From: Pinirhizobacter sp036499745
GTDB taxonomy: Bacteria > Pseudomonadota > Gammaproteobacteria > Xanthomonadales > Rhodanobacteraceae
Assembly: GCF_036499745.1 (NCBI RefSeq)
Contig: NZ_DASYDG010000010.1
Coordinates: 62,001 to 126,000, forward strand
DNA length: 64,000 nucleotides
Direction of reading: 5' to 3'
Shown here: in pieces, positions 8,465 through 16,289 of the stretch
Layout of the letters: the number at the start of each line of letters is the position of its first letter
Position numbering within the stretch: the first letter of the stretch is position 1
The notes under the pieces: model-generated
Databases searched by the model: none
Seen by the model: the letters and a program-made list of their open reading frames with translations, nothing else
Told to the model about the DNA's origin: nothing
Position numbers and translations under genes: made by a program

Positions 8465-8766
8465 TCGTCGACTCCTTCACGGGTCTGTTTGGGCTGGGTT
8501 TTGCCCGCGCCTATGCCGAACAGCTCGGTGAAACTCAGAAGCGCGTCTTCGAGCACCGACAGCTTCAACTGATAAATGATGCTGGTGCCGATCTTGTTGG
8601 ACTCGATCAGGTCGGCCTCGCGCAACACCGCAAAATGCGCCGACATGGTCGGCCGCGACACTGGGAATTGCTCCGAAAGCTCCCCTGCGGACATCGGTCG
8701 CTGACGAAGCAACTCGAGCACCTTGCGACGGGTGGGATCGGCCAGGGCTTTGAAGACGCTGTTCAT
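8461..8766 (-). CDS. ArsR-family transcriptional regulator
   Basis: A 101-residue winged-helix repressor. The N-terminus is FKALADPTRRKVLELLRQRPMSAGELSEQF, with recognition helix VSRPTMSAHFAVLREADLI and wing SNKIGTSIIYQL. No ELCVCDL-type metal-binding Cys motif is present, so it is not a classical metal sensor; it looks more like the SdpR/autorepressor subgroup. An imperfect AT-rich palindrome lies immediately upstream of its start. It is the first gene of a two-gene operon with the membrane protein. Confidence 0.88.
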   Translation of the reverse strand: MNSVFKALADPTRRKVLELLRQRPMSAGELSEQFPVSRPTMSAHFAVLREADLIESNKIGTSIIYQLKLSVLEDALLSFTELFGIGAGKTQPKQTREGVDE

Positions 8767-8771
8767 TGTCT

Positions 8772-8787
8772 ATATTTAGCTAAACAT
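8772..8787. promoter_or_regulatory. Palindrome upstream of arsR-type gene, likely operator
   Basis: ATATTTAGCTAAACAT contains a perfect 10-bp core TTTAGCTAAA (8775-8784) with two more matching outer pairs. It begins 6 bases upstream of the ArsR-family start codon. Autorepression through this site is inferred from position and symmetry. Confidence 0.5.
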
Positions 8788-8886
8788 CTAAGTTTAAGTC
8801 AAGTAAAATTCGTCGCTCAGGTTGACCTACGTTCCTGCTTGAGCGCACGACGGACGTCGACGGCGCATTAGCTTCGGATCGGGCTC

Positions 8887-9261
8887 TTAACGGGCGCCCG
8901 CCTGATCAACAAACCGGATGCCCGTCGCGGACAGGTTGTACATCCGCGTTTCAAGGTACATCGACTTCTTTTCCTCGATATCCATGATGGCGTCGGCACC
9001 TGAAAGGCATGCCTGCTTCTTAAGTTCGCCACTGGCCGAGGCATAGTCGGACGGCATCAGGGCCGTCTTTTCGATATGAACGTTCAGTCGCGATATAGCG
9101 GCATAAGGCCTGTCCGGAGCATGGTCCCTGAATACCAGGACAGCACAATCAGGTGGTCGCGGCATCGGAAGGTCATTGCCAATCGAACGATAGTTTCCCG
9201 TCGTGGCCATGCAACCGCATAAGCCAAACGCGAGGAAGGTCAAACCCAGCGTGTTCTTCAT
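8887..9261 (-). CDS. Putative lipoprotein of unknown function
   Basis: A 124-residue protein with a lipoprotein signal: MKNTLGLTFLAFGLCGC, lipobox LCGC with the acylated Cys at about residue 17. The mature part carries CAVLVFRDHAPDRPYAAISRLNVHIEKTA, a fold-like region seen in short periplasmic lipoproteins, and further Cys residues. GGGGAA precedes the ATG. It lies 28 bases after another lipoprotein gene on the same strand. No function recognised. Confidence 0.7.
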   Translation of the reverse strand: MKNTLGLTFLAFGLCGCMATTGNYRSIGNDLPMPRPPDCAVLVFRDHAPDRPYAAISRLNVHIEKTALMPSDYASASGELKKQACLSGADAIMDIEEKKSMYLETRMYNLSATGIRFVDQAGAR

Positions 9262-9289
9262 GATCTTCCCCGCGTCCTTGTCTGTGAAG

Positions 9290-9688
9290 TTACTGGTGCC
9301 CGCCCAGGCTACTGTCCATCGCGGCGATGATTTCCTTGTCCCAGTTTTTCTGACCGACGATACCCAGCATCGACTTGGCCGTGCTGACCTTTACCGCCGT
9401 CTTGTCGCTCGCCACCGACGACAGCCATACGCCGGCAGACTCGCCGCCAGACCCGACAACCGCCCCAAATTTGTGCGGCCGCGCTCCCTCGATGTACTCC
9501 CCCTCGGACTTGTCGATCACAAAGCCGTTCGCCACGAGAGCGTCGACCGCTGCTTTCTGGACCGTCGCTTCAGGTTTGTTGTAGACGACGCCCGGCAGTT
9601 TTTGCGTCGGCCTGGTCGGTGTGGCCGAACAACCGGCAAGGACAAGCACGCAACCTGCCATCGCAAACTTTATTGCCATCATTTTCAT
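9290..9688 (-). CDS. Putative lipoprotein of unknown function
   Basis: About 132 residues with a lipoprotein signal ending VLVLAGCS (lipobox LAGC). The mature region reads ATVQKAAVDALVANGFVIDKSEGEYIEGARP and then a beta-strand region with GVWLSSVASDKTAVKVSTAKS, reminiscent of small periplasmic domains with alpha-beta repeats. The ATG at 9688 is chosen because GGGGAG sits 9 bases upstream; a GTG one codon earlier is possible. Probably cotranscribed with the next lipoprotein. Confidence 0.7.
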   Translation of the reverse strand: MKMMAIKFAMAGCVLVLAGCSATPTRPTQKLPGVVYNKPEATVQKAAVDALVANGFVIDKSEGEYIEGARPHKFGAVVGSGGESAGVWLSSVASDKTAVKVSTAKSMLGIVGQKNWDKEIIAAMDSSLGGHQ

Positions 9689-9934
9689 CACGAACCACTC
9701 CCCTGTTGAGTTACGAGACTACTTCTGGCATGCCACGGATCACGCGCGCAGACGCGCCGTCGCAAGGGCGCGTTGTTATGGTTGATTCGTGGATCCCCTT
9801 TAAGCGCGCCTTCTTGGCCCGCTCCCTTTGATATTAGCCGAGGGGAAAATCGAAGCAATAGTCCATCTGGTTATGTCCCCGCAGACTGCGGCCTTATGCA
9901 TTGCTACCATGGGACCGACCCCAAGCATGGCGCC

Positions 9935-10834
9935 ATGACCGTGTCACACCTGGACACCCTTGAAGCCGAAGCGATCCACGTTATCCGAGAGGTCGCCGCG
10001 GGCTTCGGCAAGCCGGTCATGCTCTATTCGATCGGCAAGGATTCCTCGGTGCTGCTGCACCTGCTGCGCAAGGCCTTTGCTCCCGCGCCTCCACCGATAC
10101 CGCTATTGCATGTGGACACCACCTGGAAATTCCGCCAGATGTACGCCCTGCGCGAGCGTGTGGCGGCTGCCCCGGACATCACCCTGCTGGTGCACATCAA
10201 CCAGGACGCCCTGGCCCAGGGCATCTCGCCCCTTGTCCACGGCCCGACGATCCATACCGAGCTTATGAAAACGGTGGCCCTCCGGCAGGCGCTGGATCAA
10301 CACGGGTTTGACGCCGCCATCGGCGGCGCGCGGCGCGATGAGGAACCTTCCCGCGCCAAGGAGCGGGTATTTTCATTTCGCAACGCGCAGCATCGATGGG
10401 ATCCGAAGGCACAACGCCCGGAGCTGGGGCACCTCTACAACACCAGCCTTGCCACGGGCGAGACCGTACGGGTGTTCCCGCTGTCCAACTGGACGGAGCT
10501 GGACATCTGGCGCTACATCAGGCGCGAAGGCATCGAGGTGGTGCCGCTTTATTTTGCGGCCGAACGTGAAGTGATCCAGCGCGACGGGGCATGGCTGGTC
10601 ATCGATGACGAGCGGCTGGTCCCTCGGCCAGGTGAAGGGGTGCAGCGGCGCCGGGTGCGCTTCCGTACGCTGGGCTGCTACCCACTCACCGGTGCCATTG
10701 AATCAGACGCCACGACGATCGATGCCCTGATCGACGAGCTGGTCCACGCGCGCACGTCCGAGCGCCAGGGCCGGATGATCGACCGCGACCCGGGGGCATC
10801 GATGGAGCGCAAGAAGCAGGAAGGTTACTTCTGA
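9935..10834 (+). CDS. cysD: Sulfate adenylyltransferase subunit 2 (CysD)
   Basis: Forms adenosine 5'-phosphosulfate (APS) from ATP and sulfate together with CysN. The 299 residues match E. coli CysD in length and order: HLDTLEAEAIHVIREV, the PP-loop SIGKDSSVLLHL, HVDTTWKFRQMY, FDAAIGGARRDEEPSRAKER, and the C-terminus SMERKKQEGYF. The ATG at 9935 was chosen by alignment with the family; an ATG at 9896 would add a non-conserved tail. Neither has a strong ribosome site. The stop shares one base with the cysNC start (TGATG). Confidence 0.95.
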   Translation: MTVSHLDTLEAEAIHVIREVAAGFGKPVMLYSIGKDSSVLLHLLRKAFAPAPPPIPLLHVDTTWKFRQMYALRERVAAAPDITLLVHINQDALAQGISPLVHGPTIHTELMKTVALRQALDQHGFDAAIGGARRDEEPSRAKERVFSFRNAQHRWDPKAQRPELGHLYNTSLATGETVRVFPLSNWTELDIWRYIRREGIEVVPLYFAAEREVIQRDGAWLVIDDERLVPRPGEGVQRRRVRFRTLGCYPLTGAIESDATTIDALIDELVHARTSERQGRMIDRDPGASMERKKQEGYF

Positions 10835-12687
10835 TGGCGGCAACGGATAGGGACGAACTGCTGCGCCTGGTGATCTGTGGCAGCGTGGACGATGGCAAAA
10901 GCACCTTGCTCGGGCGGCTGCTCCACGATGCGGGCGTGCTCCCTGAAGACCAATTGGCCACGCTCGCGCGTGACAGCGCGCGGCAGCATCCGAACGCGCC
11001 TGGCCAGCTGGATTTTGCGCTGCTGACCGACGGCCTGGCGGCCGAGCGCGAGCAAGGCATCACCATTGACGTGGCTTACCGTTACTTCCACACCGCACGC
11101 CGGACTTTCATCGTCGCCGACTGCCCCGGCCACGAACAATACACGCGCAACATGGCCACGGGCGCGTCCACCGCGTCGCTCGCCGTGGTCCTTGTGGATG
11201 CGCGCAAGGGCCTGATAGCCCAGACCCGTCGGCACAGCTACATCTGCGCGCTCCTTGGGATCGGGCAGGTGATCCTGGCGGTCAACAAGATGGACCTGGT
11301 GGGGTTTGATCCCACCGTGTTCGAAGATATCCGCCGTGCGTACCAGGCCTTGGCCGACGAACTCGGGATCGCCCGCGTGGTGGCGATCCCGGTGGTGGCG
11401 ACCGATGGTGATCACGTCCAAACACCCTCGTCCCGCATGCCCTGGCACACCGGCCCTACCCTGCTCCAGGCAATGGAAGAGGCCCCGATTCCCCAGCCTG
11501 CCGACGGCGACTTTCGCCTGCCGATACAACTCGTGGTGCGCCCCCACCAGGACTACCGAGGTTATGCCGGTACCGTGGAGGCCGGTTGCGTCCAGGTGGG
11601 TGACACTGTGCTGGTGCAACCGGGCCAGACCGTCGCGCGAGTGGCCACGCTGCACGTAGCCGGCGAACCGGCTGATACGGCCCACAGGGGCCAGGCCGTG
11701 ATGCTGACGCTGGATCCAGAAGTCCAGGCCGGGCGGGGCCAGGTGCTGGCCAGCGCCGACGCACCATGTCCGGTGGCCTCGCAGTTTGCCTGCCAACTCC
11801 TGTGGATGGGCGATGAGCCCATGCTGCCGGGACGCGCCTACAATCTTCTCCAGGGCACCGGGCGCGTGCGGGCGCGGATCACCGCGATCAAGCACAAGGT
11901 GGACGTCCATACCCAGGCGCCTTTGGCGGCCCGGCGGCTGGAGCTCAACGAGGTCGGCGCATGCAACCTGGACCTGGACCAGGACATCGCCTTCGAGCCT
12001 TACACCACGAACGCGGCGATGGGCGGCTTCGTGCTGGTCGACCTGCACAGCCACGCCACCGTGGCCTGGGGCCGGCTGGATTTCGCCTTGCGCCGCTCGG
12101 CCAATATCCACTGGCAGCACCTTGATATCGACAAGGCAGTCCGCAGCCATGCCAAGGCACAGAAGCCGCTGTGCGTGTGGTTTACCGGGCTTTCCGGTTC
12201 GGGCAAGTCGACCATCGCCAACCTGGTGGAACAGCGCCTCACTACGCTGGGGCATCACACCTACCTGCTCGATGGCGACAACGTACGCCATGGCCTGAAC
12301 AACGATCTTGGCTTTACCGCCGAAGCACGCGTGGAGAATATCCGTCGCCTGGCTGAAGTGGCGCACCTGATGGTGGATGCAGGCCTCGTGGTGCTGGTGT
12401 GTGCCATTTCCCCCTTCACTGCCGAACGCGAGTTCGCCCGTGGGCGCTTCGAGTCGGGGGAGTTCGTGGAAGTGTACGTGGATGCGCCGCTGGCCGAGTG
12501 CGAACAACGTGACCCCAAGGGCTTGTATCGCAAGGCGCGGGCGGGGTTGCTGGCCAACTTCACCGGTATCGACTCACCCTACGAGCCGCCCGCGAACGCG
12601 GAAATCCACCTGCTTACCGCGGGCTCCCCGCCCCAACGCCAGGCCGAGCAACTGGCCGGCTGGCTCGTCAAGCGGATCGTTCCGTAG
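10834..12687 (+). CDS. cysNC: Fused sulfate adenylyltransferase GTPase and APS kinase (CysN-CysC)
   Basis: A 617-residue bifunctional enzyme making PAPS. Residues 1 to about 430 are the CysN GTPase that drives APS synthesis: G1 GSVDDGKST, EREQGITIDVAYRYF, G3 DCPGHEQY and G4 NKMD. From about residue 445 comes APS kinase: P-loop GLSGSGKST, DGDNVRHGLN, and FTGIDSPYEPP near the end. The fusion resembles rhizobial NodQ and xanthomonad CysNC. It is coupled to cysD, and the operon ends with an intrinsic terminator. Confidence 0.96.
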   Translation: MAATDRDELLRLVICGSVDDGKSTLLGRLLHDAGVLPEDQLATLARDSARQHPNAPGQLDFALLTDGLAAEREQGITIDVAYRYFHTARRTFIVADCPGHEQYTRNMATGASTASLAVVLVDARKGLIAQTRRHSYICALLGIGQVILAVNKMDLVGFDPTVFEDIRRAYQALADELGIARVVAIPVVATDGDHVQTPSSRMPWHTGPTLLQAMEEAPIPQPADGDFRLPIQLVVRPHQDYRGYAGTVEAGCVQVGDTVLVQPGQTVARVATLHVAGEPADTAHRGQAVMLTLDPEVQAGRGQVLASADAPCPVASQFACQLLWMGDEPMLPGRAYNLLQGTGRVRARITAIKHKVDVHTQAPLAARRLELNEVGACNLDLDQDIAFEPYTTNAAMGGFVLVDLHSHATVAWGRLDFALRRSANIHWQHLDIDKAVRSHAKAQKPLCVWFTGLSGSGKSTIANLVEQRLTTLGHHTYLLDGDNVRHGLNNDLGFTAEARVENIRRLAEVAHLMVDAGLVVLVCAISPFTAEREFARGRFESGEFVEVYVDAPLAECEQRDPKGLYRKARAGLLANFTGIDSPYEPPANAEIHLLTAGSPPQRQAEQLAGWLVKRIVP

Positions 12688-12693
12688 CACCAC

Positions 12694-12716
12694 CCCCGGC
12701 GCTCCCGGGGATTTTT
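12694..12716 (+). terminator. Intrinsic terminator after cysNC
   Basis: Stem CCCCGG (12694-12699) pairs with CCGGGG (12705-12710) around a 5-base loop and is followed by ATTTTT. It ends the cysD-cysNC transcript 7 bases after the stop codon and separates it from the glucokinase operon. Confidence 0.75.
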
Positions 12717-12736
12717 CCGGCATGTTGCGCCACCGC

Positions 12737-12752
12737 TTGACACCGGTGTCAA
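12737..12752. promoter_or_regulatory. Perfect 16-bp palindrome, likely LacI-family operator of the amino-sugar operon
   Basis: TTGACACCGGTGTCAA is a perfect inverted repeat with a central CCGG. It is the only regulatory signal seen between the cysNC terminator and the glucokinase start. Its left arm is also a perfect -35 box (TTGACA, 12737-12742), although no strong -10 is visible at 16-18 bases. A repressor here would block the promoter; the LacI-family gene of the same operon is the obvious candidate. Confidence 0.65.
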
Positions 12753-12800
12753 TTCCGTTACACGCTGGCTACAGTTCCAATGCGGGGGAGCGCGCTGGAC

Positions 12801-13859
12801 GTGGCAACCAACCATTCCGATCCACTAGCAGGCATACCGGCAACGCCGTTCCTGGCAGCCGATATTGGCGGCACGCACGGGCGCGTGGCACTGATGCGTG
12901 CCTCGCGCGGCGGCGCCGAAGGTGTCGAAACGCTGGCCTATCGTGTCTTCGCGTGCGCGCAATTCCCGATGCTGTCGGATCTACTGCGTGCCTTCATCAA
13001 CGTCGAGGTGCATGTCCCGGTGAAGCACTGCGTGCTCGCGTGTGCCGGCCAGGTGATGGGCAACGAGGTGGTGAACGATAACCTTCCCTGGCCTATCCAC
13101 CTGACACAGTTGCGCCAGGCGCTGGGCTTCGACCAGGTTGCTGTTCTGAACGACTTTGAAGCGCTCGCCTATGCGCTCGATGGCTCGCTCGCCGATGGTG
13201 GCCGTCATCTATGCGGACCGGACACGCCTTCGAACGGGCCGACCCTGGTGATCGGGCCAGGCACCGGCCTTGGCGCGGCGGTACATGTTCCCGGCCCTGC
13301 CGGCGGCTTCGTGCTGCCGACGGAGGCGGGTCAAATGGATTTCGCCCCGAATTCACTTCGCGAGCGTGAGATCCTGGAGTGCATGGCGCCCAATGGCGGC
13401 TATGTTCCCTTTGAATACGTCGTGTCGGGCCCTGGCCTGCTCACCATCTACGCCACACTGTGCACGCTCGATGGCGAAACCCCGGCCCTTGCGACGCCGG
13501 AAGCCGTCACTGCGGCAGCCGTGGCGTGCAGCGACCCGCGGGCGGTGGAAGCGCTCGATGTGTTCTGCGCGTGTCTTGGAACGCTTGCCGGCAATCTGGC
13601 GATCGCTTTCATGCCCACGGGCGGCGTGTACCTGGCTGGTGGCTTTCTTTCTTCCATATTCGAATGGCTCAAGCGCAGTACCTTCGAGGAGCGGTTCCTG
13701 CACGGACGCAGCGCGCGTGCTCTGCTGTCGCACATGCCAGTGTGGGTGACCGAGCATGGCCGCCACGGCGTGCTTGGGGCGGCCCGGTGGTATCTCCGCC
13801 ATGGCATGGCCGGCGCAGGGCCGTTGCAGCATGCCGTGGCAGATGGAGCGGCCGCATGA
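12801..13859 (+). CDS. glk: Glucokinase
   Basis: A 352-residue Glk-type kinase that phosphorylates glucose, or possibly glucosamine, at C6. The ATP/sugar fold is seen in PFLAADIGGTHGRVALM (near the N-terminus), VAVLNDFEALAYAL (catalytic Asp region), VIGPGTGLGAA and GGVYLAGGF. The GTG at 12801 was chosen because GGGGGAG lies 10 bases upstream; an ATG at 12780 in the same frame has no ribosome site. Its stop overlaps the hexosaminidase start (ATGA). As first gene of an amino-sugar operon it probably handles sugars released by the two hydrolases downstream. Confidence 0.9.
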   Translation: MATNHSDPLAGIPATPFLAADIGGTHGRVALMRASRGGAEGVETLAYRVFACAQFPMLSDLLRAFINVEVHVPVKHCVLACAGQVMGNEVVNDNLPWPIHLTQLRQALGFDQVAVLNDFEALAYALDGSLADGGRHLCGPDTPSNGPTLVIGPGTGLGAAVHVPGPAGGFVLPTEAGQMDFAPNSLREREILECMAPNGGYVPFEYVVSGPGLLTIYATLCTLDGETPALATPEAVTAAAVACSDPRAVEALDVFCACLGTLAGNLAIAFMPTGGVYLAGGFLSSIFEWLKRSTFEERFLHGRSARALLSHMPVWVTEHGRHGVLGAARWYLRHGMAGAGPLQHAVADGAAA

Positions 13860-16189
13860 GCCCGTTCACGCCATCGGGAATGCTTCGCGTCCTGGCTGTC
13901 GGGTGGCTGGCAACAGCGGGCGCCGTCGTTGCAGCGCCTGCCCCCTCCGCCTGGTCATTGCTGCCACAACCGGTAAAAGCCAACCCTTCTGGTTCGGGCG
14001 TGGTCGAGATCGGCGATGGTACGGTGGTCCGGACCAAGGGTGTCGATCGCCAGCAAGTGCAAGCCATCGCCGATCGATTCGTGCAACGGGTGGCCGATAC
14101 GCAGGCGTTGCACTTGCGTGTAGCGGGCGCGGGGAACGCGCGTCCTTCAATCACTTTCGACGTGGATCCGGCCGCGAATGTCTCGAACGATTCGGGCTAT
14201 CACATCACGGTGGACAACGCCGGCATCCAGGTTTCCGCACGCACGCCGCGCGGTGCGTTTTACGGCAGCGTCACCCTGTGGCAATTGCTCACGCCACCAG
14301 GCTGGACGCGTGGCACGCCCGTCCAGGTAGCCCATGGCGTCATCGACGATTACCCCCGCTTCGCCTGGCGCGCCATCCTGCTCGACTCCGGCCGGCACTT
14401 CCAGAGCGTGGCGCAGGTCAAGCAGCTGATCGACTGGATGTCGCTCAACAAGCTGAACGTGTTGCTGTGGCACCTGACCGAAGACCAGGGCTGGCGGCTC
14501 CAGATCCCGAAATATCCCGATCTCACGAAGATCGGCGCATGCCGCAAGGCGGCAGGCCTGGACGCCGAGTTGAGCGGCTCGGCCGATAAGCCCTACTGCG
14601 GCTTTTACACCGAAGCCGACGCGCGCGAGATCGTCCGTTATGCCGCCGAACGCTACGTCGAGGTGGTGCCGGAAATCGATCTTCCTGGCCATTCGCAGGC
14701 AGCCATTGCTGCTTATCCGTGGCTTGGTGTCACGGGCAAGCGTCCGTCTGTGTGGACCGACTGGGGCGTCAGCCCGTGGTTGCTCAAGCCCGACGGGAAA
14801 ACCCTGCAGTTCGTGGACGACGTGCTCGATGAAGTGATGCGGCTGTTCCCCTCGCGGTACATATCCATCGGCGGCGACGAGGCCGACAAGCAACAGTGGA
14901 ACGCGTCGTCGGAAGTGCAGGCGCAGATGAAAAAGCTGGGCCTGGCAAACATGGACCAGCTGCAGGGCTGGTTCATGACCCAGGTCGCCGGGCATCTCAT
15001 CAAACACGGGCGCACGCCGGTGGGCTGGGATGATGAGCTGGTCGCCGGCGCGACGCTTCCGGCATCGCAAGTGGTGATGTCCTGGCACGGCGACGACAAC
15101 GAACGCGTGGCGCTGGCTGCCCTCCAGCAGGGCCACGAGGTGATCATGACACCCCAGGAATCGCTGTACTTCGATCATTATCAGTCCGCCCTGCCCGACG
15201 AATGGGCCGGACCGCCACCACCGGCGACGCTTCGCGAAGCGTACGACACGGTTGTCATCCCGAAAGGGGCGAGCGCGACGGAAGCTGAGCACATCATCGG
15301 CGTGCAGGGTGGCCTGTGGACCGAACAGATGTTGACTTTTGCGCACGACCAGCATGCGGTGTTCCCGCGCATCGCGGCCCTGTCGGAGCTTGGCTGGTCG
15401 TCCGCGAATGCACACGACTGGAACGGCTTCCTGCAACGCATGCCGGCGGAACTGGCCCGTTACCGCGCACTGGGTATTGGTTATGCCGACACTGCATTTG
15501 CACCGCTCTTCCAGGTAACGAAGGCGGCCCCTGGCGCGTTCCGGGTGGCGTTGTCCAACCAGGTGGCATTCGGGACGATTCGTTACACGACGGATGGCTC
15601 CAATCCCGCGAACCAGTCGACGCCGTATTCCGGGCCGATCGAGTTGAAGGGCGAGACGACCTTGCGCGCGGCGACGTTCGCAGCGGACGGTTCTGAAATC
15701 GCTGCCCCGCGCACGACGATGCTGGGTGAAACCACCCTCACAAGTCGCGACGACAGCGCACTTGCCACCTGCTCCCACCAGGCGCCCTTCCGCCTGGACG
15801 GAGGCAAGGTGAAAGGCGCGAGGCGAACCTATTCCCTGGAACTGGGCCATATGTGCTGGCTGTGGGCGAAGGCACCACTCGATGGCATCAATCATGTTGT
15901 GTTGACGGTCGAGCGCATCGCATGGCGCGACGGGGACGAGGCCAAGAATGCCGTGGTGCACCCCAAAGCCAGCGCCGCGGGCGAGTTCGAGATTCATGCC
16001 GATTCATGCACGGGACCGCGGCTGGCCAGCCTCCCGCTGACGGGCGCAGTGCAGGCAAAGGGGCAAGTTCGTCTTGGCGCAAAAGTTACCGTGCCGGCGG
16101 GGGCCGGCGTCCGCGACCTGTGTGTTCTCGCCACCGGCGATCCACGCGATGGCCAGTGGGCTTTGGCGCGAATGGTTTTTTCGAAGTAA
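13856..16189 (+). CDS. Secreted beta-N-acetylhexosaminidase (GH20)
   Basis: A 777-residue exo-enzyme removing terminal N-acetylglucosamine or N-acetylgalactosamine. A signal peptide (about residues 1-28) precedes the GH20b N-terminal domain. The catalytic barrel starts at FAWRAILLDSGRHFQSV, and the catalytic pair Asp341-Glu342 lies in ISIGGDEADK. Further motifs are VVPEIDLPGHSQAA and GVQGGLWTEQM. A C-terminal chitobiase-type segment contains IRYTTDGSNPANQSTPYSG, and an extra beta domain follows. It overlaps glk by 4 bases. Probably periplasmic or outer membrane, acting on oligomers imported by the neighbouring TonB receptor. Confidence 0.93.
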   Translation: MSPFTPSGMLRVLAVGWLATAGAVVAAPAPSAWSLLPQPVKANPSGSGVVEIGDGTVVRTKGVDRQQVQAIADRFVQRVADTQALHLRVAGAGNARPSITFDVDPAANVSNDSGYHITVDNAGIQVSARTPRGAFYGSVTLWQLLTPPGWTRGTPVQVAHGVIDDYPRFAWRAILLDSGRHFQSVAQVKQLIDWMSLNKLNVLLWHLTEDQGWRLQIPKYPDLTKIGACRKAAGLDAELSGSADKPYCGFYTEADAREIVRYAAERYVEVVPEIDLPGHSQAAIAAYPWLGVTGKRPSVWTDWGVSPWLLKPDGKTLQFVDDVLDEVMRLFPSRYISIGGDEADKQQWNASSEVQAQMKKLGLANMDQLQGWFMTQVAGHLIKHGRTPVGWDDELVAGATLPASQVVMSWHGDDNERVALAALQQGHEVIMTPQESLYFDHYQSALPDEWAGPPPPATLREAYDTVVIPKGASATEAEHIIGVQGGLWTEQMLTFAHDQHAVFPRIAALSELGWSSANAHDWNGFLQRMPAELARYRALGIGYADTAFAPLFQVTKAAPGAFRVALSNQVAFGTIRYTTDGSNPANQSTPYSGPIELKGETTLRAATFAADGSEIAAPRTTMLGETTLTSRDDSALATCSHQAPFRLDGGKVKGARRTYSLELGHMCWLWAKAPLDGINHVVLTVERIAWRDGDEAKNAVVHPKASAAGEFEIHADSCTGPRLASLPLTGAVQAKGQVRLGAKVTVPAGAGVRDLCVLATGDPRDGQWALARMVFSK

Positions 16190-16196
16190 GCGGCAA

Positions 16197-16216
16197 GCGG
16201 GGCTTTTCGTCCCCGC
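16197..16216 (+). other. Intra-operon hairpin
   Basis: GCGGGG (16197-16202) pairs with CCCCGC (16211-16216) around an 8-base loop in the 100-base gap between the hexosaminidase and the TonB receptor. No T-run follows. It may tune expression or protect RNA ends. Confidence 0.35.
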
Positions 16217-16289
16217 GCCGTGGCATTGAGGGGAAAGGCCTTCTCGTGAGGCCATGGTCAGGCAGGCAACACCAACGAGGGTAATGCTC

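Noticed and set aside
13460..13855. Extended N-terminus for the GH20 gene inside glk
   Set aside because: The extension is a shadow of glk. The ATG at 13856 overlaps the glk stop and is followed at once by a signal peptide.
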